Below, in pieces: positions 6,988 to 10,877 of a stretch of 10,877 nt of DNA. Every line of letters starts with the position of its first letter. Within the stretch, counting starts at the first letter, position 1. Location: assembly GCA_003151665.1 (NCBI GenBank), contig PLYD01000176.1, positions 1-10,877 on the forward strand, written 5' to 3'. The position numbers and the translations under genes were made by a program. Below the pieces are notes generated by a model. The model was not told where the DNA came from, did not search any database, and worked only from the letters and a program-made list of their open reading frames with translations. Source of the stretch: Candidatus Dormiibacterota bacterium (GTDB taxonomy: Bacteria > Chloroflexota > Dormibacteria > Dormibacterales > Dormibacteraceae).

Positions 6988-8205
6988 TTACTGCCAGGCG
7001 TGCTTCGGGTATTCAGGCTGTGCGGCGGCCACTGCGGCCGGGTACACGAAAACCGCATTGCCGTTCTGCCACTGCTCCACAAAGACTCCCACGCCACCCT
7101 GAGGCCTGCCGACGGAGTCGAAGCCCATCGGGCCTTGGACCGTTTGATACGTCCCGGTGTGGAGGGTGTCGATCAGCTTCTGGTTGTCGATGCTGCCGGC
7201 CTTGGTCGCAGCCTGCTCGACGACCTGGCCGACGCTATACCCCTCGGCGGAGTCGGCGCTGATGCCGGATGCGGTACCACCGTACTTGGCGATGTACTCA
7301 GCCACGAACGCGGGGTTGCCGTAGGCCTGCGAGCCCGATGTCCAACCGGCCGGAACCATGATCCCCTCCGTGTTGGCCCCCAGCTTGTCGGAGTAGCTGG
7401 AGCCCTGGTCAGGGCCTGCGGTCTCGATGATCGTCTTCGGGTTGTAGTGCTGAGCGATGAACGTCTTGACGAATGCGATCGCGTCAGGCACCTGGGTGCC
7501 GAGGATGACAGCGTCTGCGTTTGAGCTCGCCACCTTGAGTGCGAGGGGAGTGAAGTCGGTGGTCTCCGCGGGATATACCTTGTAAGACACGGTCTGGATT
7601 CCTCCCGCCTCTAGGAGCTTCCTGGCCTTGTCGATCTGAGGCTGGGTGAAGGGATCGTCCTCAGTCGCATATGCAGCGGTCTTGGGGCGCTGGTCAGCAG
7701 GCAGCGCCAGCAACCAGTTGGTGTAGCTGACCAGGTTGTCCTCGATCGCCGCGGGCTGCACGAAGAAGAGCGAGTGCAGGTTAAGCGCGAACACCGCCGG
7801 CGCCCCTCCGGCCGGTTCCGGAAACGCGTAACCGAGACGGTCGACAACAGTGGCCGCCGGTTTCGTCAGCAGGCTCGAGTAGGGTCCGAAGACAAGTGCG
7901 ACGTGGTCCGACGAGATCAAGTTCTGGTAGTTGGTCACGACCTGTGTCGTGCTGCTGAGGTCGTCGACGTATTTCATCGTCACCGGGTGGCCCAGAAGGC
8001 CGCCCTTCTTGTTGACGTCCTCGGCCCAGAGGTCGTAGCCCTTCTCCAGTGCCGGGCCGTCACTCGAGAAGTCGCCGGTGAGCGATATGGAGACGCCGAT
8101 GGTGATCGGGGTTCCCGGTGAAGGGGTCGCGGTGGCCGTCCCACCACCACATGCAGTGAGGGCCAGGCCGGCGCCCGCCACGGTTGCGATCAAGGCCCTT
8201 CGCAT
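6988..8205 (-). CDS. Substrate-binding lipoprotein, Peripla_BP_6 (LivJ/K-like)
   Basis: This 405-residue solute receptor starts at ATG 8205, behind GAGGAG 7 nt upstream; the frame is open for 19 more codons but those are charged and would spoil the signal peptide. The signal is Met-Arg-Arg plus a hydrophobic core and lipobox Leu-Thr-Ala-Cys, with the lipidated Cys at 19, then a Gly/Thr/Pro linker. The mature domain begins Ile-Thr-Ile-Gly-Val-Ser-Ile-Ser-Leu-Thr-Gly (34-44), the usual opening of Peripla_BP_6 proteins. Gly-Pro-Tyr-Ser-Ser (107-111) corresponds to the loop that contacts the ligand alpha-carboxylate/amine region in Liv-type receptors. It should capture the solute outside the membrane and deliver it to LivHM. 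The family covers amino acids, amides, urea, aromatic acids and more, so the ligand cannot be named. It is the first gene of the operon and divergent from the LacI regulator. Confidence 0.93.
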   Translation of the reverse strand: MRRALIATVAGAGLALTACGGGTATATPSPGTPITIGVSISLTGDFSSDGPALEKGYDLWAEDVNKKGGLLGHPVTMKYVDDLSSTTQVVTNYQNLISSDHVALVFGPYSSLLTKPAATVVDRLGYAFPEPAGGAPAVFALNLHSLFFVQPAAIEDNLVSYTNWLLALPADQRPKTAAYATEDDPFTQPQIDKARKLLEAGGIQTVSYKVYPAETTDFTPLALKVASSNADAVILGTQVPDAIAFVKTFIAQHYNPKTIIETAGPDQGSSYSDKLGANTEGIMVPAGWTSGSQAYGNPAFVAEYIAKYGGTASGISADSAEGYSVGQVVEQAATKAGSIDNQKLIDTLHTGTYQTVQGPMGFDSVGRPQGGVGVFVEQWQNGNAVFVYPAAVAAAQPEYPKHAWQ

Positions 8206-8212
8206 GGCTTCG

Positions 8213-8218
8213 CTCCTC
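8213..8218 (-). promoter_or_regulatory. Shine-Dalgarno of the binding-protein gene
   Basis: On the - strand GAGGAG (plus-strand CTCCTC) lies 7 nt before ATG 8205. It is the strongest ribosome site in the importer operon and fixes the start at 8205. Confidence 0.75.
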
Positions 8219-8249
8219 TCATCCGCATGCGCTTTTGGAGCGCGGCGGC

Positions 8250-8278
8250 TTGCGGTGAACAAACGATTGCCTTATGTT
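8250..8278 (+). promoter_or_regulatory. Possible promoter of the LacI-family regulator gene
   Basis: TTGCGG (8250-8255) and TATGTT (8273-8278) are 17 nt apart on the + strand, upstream of ATG 8320. The -10 matches the consensus at 4 of 6 positions and the -35 at only 3. The putative operator 8260-8269 would fall inside the spacer, which would allow autorepression. Weak evidence; the regulator start has no clear Shine-Dalgarno either. Confidence 0.3.
8260..8269. promoter_or_regulatory. Putative LacI-family operator O1 (importer operon)
   Basis: CAAACGATTG reads CAATCGTTTG on the - strand, identical to the second site at 9418-9427. Four of five base pairs are symmetric around a central CG, fitting the AANCGNTT core of LacI-family operators. 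It begins 4 nt after the predicted -10 of the importer promoter and covers the expected transcription start, so bound repressor would block initiation. Confidence 0.6.
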
Positions 8279-8303
8279 AGGCACGGCCGAAACGAAATGT
8301 CAA
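8274..8303 (-). promoter_or_regulatory. Predicted sigma70-type promoter of the importer operon
   Basis: On the - strand a perfect TTGACA -35 (8303-8298) is followed after 18 nt by TAACAT (8279-8274; 4 of 6 consensus bases). Transcription would start near 8267, leaving a leader of about 60 nt before ATG 8205. The same layout precedes the dehydrogenase gene, which raises confidence in both. Confidence 0.55.
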
Positions 8304-8319
8304 TGCAACCCTGCGAGCC

Positions 8320-9375
8320 ATGCCGGTAACGCTGAAAGAGCTCGCAGCCCGGGCCAACGTACACCCCTCGACGGTGTCGCGCGTCGCCAACAACGACCCG
8401 GGGCTGCGAATTGCGGCAACCACGCGGACGCGCATCGAGGCCCTGCTGCGAGAGACCGAATATCGACCCAACGGCGTGGCCCGCGGGCTGAAGCTGCGTC
8501 AAACGTTGGTGCTCGCCGTCGTCATCCCCGACATCACGAACCCTTTCTTTGCAGCTCTCTTCCGTGGCATCGAAGACGGCGCGACGCCCCGCGGTTACCA
8601 GGTACTCCTCTGCAACACCGACGGCATCCCCGAGCGCCAGCGGGCCCATCTGCACAGCCTTGCGGCCCGCCGCGTCGACGGAGTGATCCTCGCCAGCACC
8701 TTCCTGAAAGACCCGGCGGTGCGGTGGCTGCGTCACCAGCGCACTCCTTATGTGCTCGTCAACCGGTTCAGCGAGGAAGGCGTCGACCCATTCGTCGGCT
8801 CCGACGACGTGGTCGGCGCCACTCTTGCCACACAGCACCTGATCGGCCTCGGCCACGTTCGAATCGGCCACCTGGCCGGCCAGCCTACGGTCAGCACAGG
8901 CGTGCTGCGACGCAAGGGCTACCATGCCGCCTTGGCGGAGGCGGGGATCCCAGCCGACCCCGACCTCCTCGTCGAGTCAGGCTTCGTCGAGGAGGGCGGC
9001 GCCAAGGCGATGGACCACCTGCTGTCGCTGAAGCACCCTCCGACTGCGATATTCGCGGTGACCGACATGACGGCGATCGGCGCATACGGGGCGGCGCGGA
9101 AACGGGGGATGCGTATCCCGGAGGATCTGGCGATCGTCGGCTACAACGACATCCCGCTCGCCAGCCGCCTGATCCCAGGCCTGACGACCGTCTACGTGCC
9201 AATACACGAGTTTGGAAGCGTGGCCGCCCGCATGCTTTTGGAGCAGATCGAGACCGGCGTGCTCACACCCAGGCGGGTGGTTTTCGCTCCGCAGCTCGTG
9301 ATTCGGGGCTCAAGCTGCCCCGGCGCTGACGAACAGCTGGTCAGGCGCCCCGCACCACGAAGTCCGGCGGAGTAA
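8320..9375 (+). CDS. LacI-family transcriptional regulator
   Basis: This 351-residue repressor-type protein starts at ATG 8320; two other nearby ATGs are out of frame. The N-terminal helix-turn-helix spans about 4-23 (Thr-Leu-Lys-Glu-Leu-Ala-Ala, then His-Pro-Ser-Thr-Val-Ser-Arg-Val). The hinge is Tyr-Arg-Pro-Asn-Gly-Val-Ala-Arg-Gly-Leu (48-57), whose Leu57 would insert at the central CG of the operator. Residues about 62-330 are the periplasmic-binding-protein-like effector domain, with Val-Ile-Pro-Asp-Ile-Thr-Asn-Pro-Phe-Phe (68-77), Val-Asp-Gly-Val-Ile-Leu (119-124) and Gly-Tyr-Asn-Asp-Ile-Pro (274-279). All key parts are intact. It lies between the importer operon and the dehydrogenase gene, and matching operator-like sites precede both. 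It probably represses both units, and perhaps itself, until an inducer binds. LacI effectors are usually sugars, so control of a Liv-type importer is less usual. Confidence 0.94.
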   Translation: MPVTLKELAARANVHPSTVSRVANNDPGLRIAATTRTRIEALLRETEYRPNGVARGLKLRQTLVLAVVIPDITNPFFAALFRGIEDGATPRGYQVLLCNTDGIPERQRAHLHSLAARRVDGVILASTFLKDPAVRWLRHQRTPYVLVNRFSEEGVDPFVGSDDVVGATLATQHLIGLGHVRIGHLAGQPTVSTGVLRRKGYHAALAEAGIPADPDLLVESGFVEEGGAKAMDHLLSLKHPPTAIFAVTDMTAIGAYGAARKRGMRIPEDLAIVGYNDIPLASRLIPGLTTVYVPIHEFGSVAARMLLEQIETGVLTPRRVVFAPQLVIRGSSCPGADEQLVRRPAPRSPAE

Positions 9376-9384
9376 TCGGCCTCG

Positions 9385-9414
9385 TTGACAGCTCCAAATT
9401 TCCGCTGCTATGTT
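9385..9414 (+). promoter_or_regulatory. Predicted sigma70-type promoter of the dehydrogenase/M24 operon
   Basis: A perfect TTGACA (9385-9390) and TATGTT (9409-9414; 4 of 6 consensus bases) are 18 nt apart, starting 9 nt after the regulator stop codon. The predicted transcription start is near 9421, inside the operator-like site. Confidence 0.55.
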
Positions 9415-9417
9415 AGA

Positions 9418-9427
9418 CAATCGTTTG
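9418..9427. promoter_or_regulatory. Putative LacI-family operator O2 (dehydrogenase operon)
   Basis: CAATCGTTTG is an exact 10-base match, in the same orientation to transcription, to the site downstream of the importer promoter. It lies 33 nt from the first base of the -35 (34 nt at the other promoter). Symmetry around the central CG fits a LacI-family operator core. Confidence 0.6.
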
Positions 9428-9435
9428 CGCTTACC

Positions 9436-9471
9436 CTGCCGTGCCGTGCCGGCTGGCAGGCACGGAGGCAG
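9436..9471 (+). other. Leader hairpin that hides the dehydrogenase Shine-Dalgarno
   Basis: CCGTGCC (9444-9450) pairs with GGCACGG (9459-9465) around an 8-nt loop, and the outer arm CTGCC (9436-9440) pairs with GGCAG (9467-9471), giving 12 bp with a small 3/1 internal loop. The only good Shine-Dalgarno, GGAGG (9464-9468), lies almost wholly in the 3' arm. CCGTGCC is also repeated at 9439-9445, offering a second 5' arm. The structure could limit translation or respond to a signal. It was not tested by energy calculation. Confidence 0.45.
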
Positions 9472-9482
9472 TGTCTAGAAAC

Positions 9483-10478
9483 ATGAGGCCCTCGAAGCAA
9501 AGGCTCGGCTGGATCGGCACGGGGCGCATGGGCTCCGCCCTTCTGACCAGGCTTCTCAACGCCGGCTGCGACGTCGCCGTTTACAACCGGACGCGGGCCA
9601 AGGCGGAACCGTTCGCGCGGCTCGGCGCCCAGGTGGTCGAGCGCCCAGCCGACCTGGCCGACCGCGACATCGTCTTCACATCGGTGGCCGCCTCACAGGA
9701 TTTCGCCGACGTGACCACCGGCCGGGATGGTGTGCTCGCCGGCGGTGGCCCGGTGCCTCGAGTCGTCATCGATTCGTCGACGGTGTCGATGGAAGCGTCG
9801 CAGAAGGTTCGGGTGAAGGCTGAAGAGCTGGGGACGGCGCTGCTCGCGGCCCCGGTCAGCGGCAATCCAAAGGTCGCGCGCGCGGGACGCCTGAGCATTG
9901 CCGTGTCGGGTCCACGCGAGGCTTTCGAGACCTCGCTCCCCTACCTCCAGCTGCTCGGGGCCACTGTCGCCTACGTCGGCGAAGGCGAACGCGCGCGCCT
10001 GGTCAAGATCTGTCACAACCTCGTGCTCGGGGTGGTCACACAGGTCATGGCCGAGACCACCGTGCTGGCCGAACGCGGCGGCGTGTCCCGCGCTGACTAC
10101 CTCGAGTTTCTCAACGGCAGCGTCATGGGTTCGACCTTCACGCGTTACAAGACCCCGGCATTCGTCAATCTCGATTTCACGCCGACGTTCACCGGCCAGC
10201 TGCTGCGCAAGGATTTCGAGCTCGGGCTGGAGGCCGCGCGCAAGCTCGACGTCCCGATGCCAGTGTCGGCGCTGGTGCATCAGATCGTGATGAACCTGAT
10301 CGGTAACGAGCTGGGTGACGTTGACTTCGCGAGCCTTCTCCAGCTCGAAGCCTGGGGCGCGCACCTCAACCTGCTGCCCGAGAATCGCAAGGTGTCTGAC
10401 GGGCTCGAGGACAGCCCGCAGCCTCACGCCACCGATGAGCACTCCAAAGACGCATCCAGACCGAGCAAGCATGCCTAA
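9483..10478 (+). CDS. NAD(P)-dependent beta-hydroxyacid dehydrogenase (3-hydroxyisobutyrate dehydrogenase superfamily)
   Basis: From ATG 9483 the protein has 331 residues. In-frame GTGs at 9471 and 9441 are alternatives: GGAGG (9464-9468) is 14 nt from ATG 9483, rather far, but only 2 nt from GTG 9471; the Rossmann strand begins right after ATG 9483, so that start is preferred. The cofactor motif is Gly-Thr-Gly-Arg-Met-Gly (12-17); Asn35-Arg36-Thr37 at the end of the second strand suggests NADP preference. Further landmarks are Asp-Ser-Ser-Thr (97-100), Ala-Pro-Val-Ser-Gly (123-127), catalytic Lys175 with Asn179, and Lys243-Asp244. Two departures from the usual pattern are Asn-Pro after Ser-Gly (128-129) and His178 where Asn is common. 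The enzyme probably interconverts a hydroxyacid and its semialdehyde or keto form in the pathway. The C-terminal 30 residues are polar and look disordered. It is co-transcribed with the M24 gene. Confidence 0.9.
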   Translation: MRPSKQRLGWIGTGRMGSALLTRLLNAGCDVAVYNRTRAKAEPFARLGAQVVERPADLADRDIVFTSVAASQDFADVTTGRDGVLAGGGPVPRVVIDSSTVSMEASQKVRVKAEELGTALLAAPVSGNPKVARAGRLSIAVSGPREAFETSLPYLQLLGATVAYVGEGERARLVKICHNLVLGVVTQVMAETTVLAERGGVSRADYLEFLNGSVMGSTFTRYKTPAFVNLDFTPTFTGQLLRKDFELGLEAARKLDVPMPVSALVHQIVMNLIGNELGDVDFASLLQLEAWGAHLNLLPENRKVSDGLEDSPQPHATDEHSKDASRPSKHA

Positions 10479-10877
10479 AGCCGAGTTCCCCGTCGCGTCG
10501 CTGCCCGCGCCCGGACGGATGAACGTCGACTGGGAGGAGCGCGTCGATTTCCGCCGCCTTCACGAGTACCGCTTGAAGCGCACGCGCGACGCCATCGCGA
10601 ATGCGGGCCTTGGGGCTGTGCTCGTGTTCGACATGAACAACATCCGCTACATCACCAGCACTCACATCGGCGAGTGGGCGCGCGACAAGGTGGCGCGCTT
10701 CGCATTGCTGACGCCGAAGGGCGAGCCGATCTTGTGGGATTTCGGGTCGGCCGCGAAGGTCCACCGGCTGCATGCCCCATGGCTGCGTCCGGAAAACTCG
10801 CGTGCAGGCATGACGGGCCTGCGAGGCTCCGTCGCGCCGGAGGCCGGTTTGTCAGACGACCTGGCGCGGACGGTGAA
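10471..10877 (+). CDS. M24-family protein (creatinase/aminopeptidase P/DddP-like), N-terminal part
   Basis: The first 135 codons are present and the gene runs off the right edge. ATG 10471 overlaps the dehydrogenase stop by 8 nt; a second in-frame ATG at 10519 is possible. Visible landmarks are an Arg-rich helix (about 25-43), Val-Leu-Val-Phe-Asp (50-54), Asn-Ile-Arg-Tyr-Ile-Thr (57-62), Glu-Trp-Ala-Arg-Asp-Lys (68-73) and Ile-Leu-Trp-Asp-Phe-Gly (87-92). This is the creatinase-type N-terminal domain that precedes the pita-bread catalytic domain of M24 proteins. The asparagine-isoleucine-arginine-tyrosine pattern and the later Trp-Asp recall DddP-type DMSP lyases and related non-peptidase members, though Xaa-Pro dipeptidase or another amide hydrolase is equally possible. 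The metal ligands that would help decide lie outside the window. Its place in the regulon implies a catabolic role. Confidence 0.8.
   Translation, partial: MPKAEFPVASLPAPGRMNVDWEERVDFRRLHEYRLKRTRDAIANAGLGAVLVFDMNNIRYITSTHIGEWARDKVARFALLTPKGEPILWDFGSAAKVHRLHAPWLRPENSRAGMTGLRGSVAPEAGLSDDLARTV

Noticed and set aside
945..8205. Reading the importer as a plain branched-chain amino acid transporter
   Set aside because: The Liv families transport many solutes. The attached oxidoreductase, hydrolase and LacI regulator argue for another ligand, so only the family is named.
8229..8243. Small inverted repeat GCGCT/AGCGC in the binding-protein leader
   Set aside because: A 5-bp stem is expected by chance in DNA this GC-rich and it does not touch the Shine-Dalgarno.
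1..10877. CRISPR arrays, tRNA/rRNA genes, insertion sequences, prophage or toxin-antitoxin genes
   Set aside because: No repeat-spacer pattern, cloverleaf-like segment, transposase or terminal repeats were seen by reading both strands.

Overview
The window is high-GC bacterial DNA. The genes are closely packed, two lipoproteins have proline/threonine-rich linkers after the lipobox, and one protein looks like DUF5666. Together these suggest a soil or aquatic Chloroflexota, Dormibacterota or Actinobacteriota lineage. This is an inference from style; no taxonomic marker gene is present.

Left edge (1-948, + strand): the last 55 codons of an FtsX/MacB-type ABC permease, then a lipoprotein with two tandem DUF5666-like repeats. 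This looks like the end of a separate export or envelope operon. It meets the next unit tail to tail, and both stop codons lie in one shared CTAG.

Centre (945-8205, - strand, transcribed right to left): one very tight operon encoding a complete branched-chain-amino-acid-type (HAAT) importer followed by two enzymes. The order is substrate-binding lipoprotein, LivH permease, LivM permease, LivG ATPase, LivF ATPase, a COG1233/PYROXD2-type FAD oxidoreductase, and an alpha/beta hydrolase resembling 2,6-dihydroxypseudooxynicotine (DHPON) hydrolase. From livH onward every junction is a 4-nt start/stop overlap (ATGA or GTGA) or a 1-nt gap. The only larger gap, 58 nt after the binding protein, holds a GC-rich hairpin.

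Right (8320-10877, + strand): a divergent LacI-family regulator, then a beta-hydroxyacid dehydrogenase (3-hydroxyisobutyrate dehydrogenase superfamily), then the start of an M24 (creatinase/aminopeptidase P/DddP-like) enzyme that runs off the end.

The two halves appear to be one regulon. Upstream of the importer operon and of the dehydrogenase there is the same arrangement: TTGACA, 18 nt, a -10-like hexamer, then CAATCGTTTG about 33-34 nt from the -35. The 10-mer is near-palindromic around CG, as expected for a LacI-family operator, and lies over the predicted transcription start. The likely picture is an inducible uptake-and-breakdown system for a small organic solute: import, FAD-dependent oxidation, hydrolytic (possibly C-C) cleavage, NAD(P)-dependent handling of a hydroxyacid or semialdehyde, and an M24 hydrolase or lyase. 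The substrate cannot be read from the sequence, and I do not recognise this gene combination as a described pathway.

No tRNA, rRNA, CRISPR array, insertion sequence or phage gene was seen. No gene-free stretch exceeds 300 bases; the largest are 114 bp (8206-8319) and 107 bp (9376-9482), and both hold regulatory signals.
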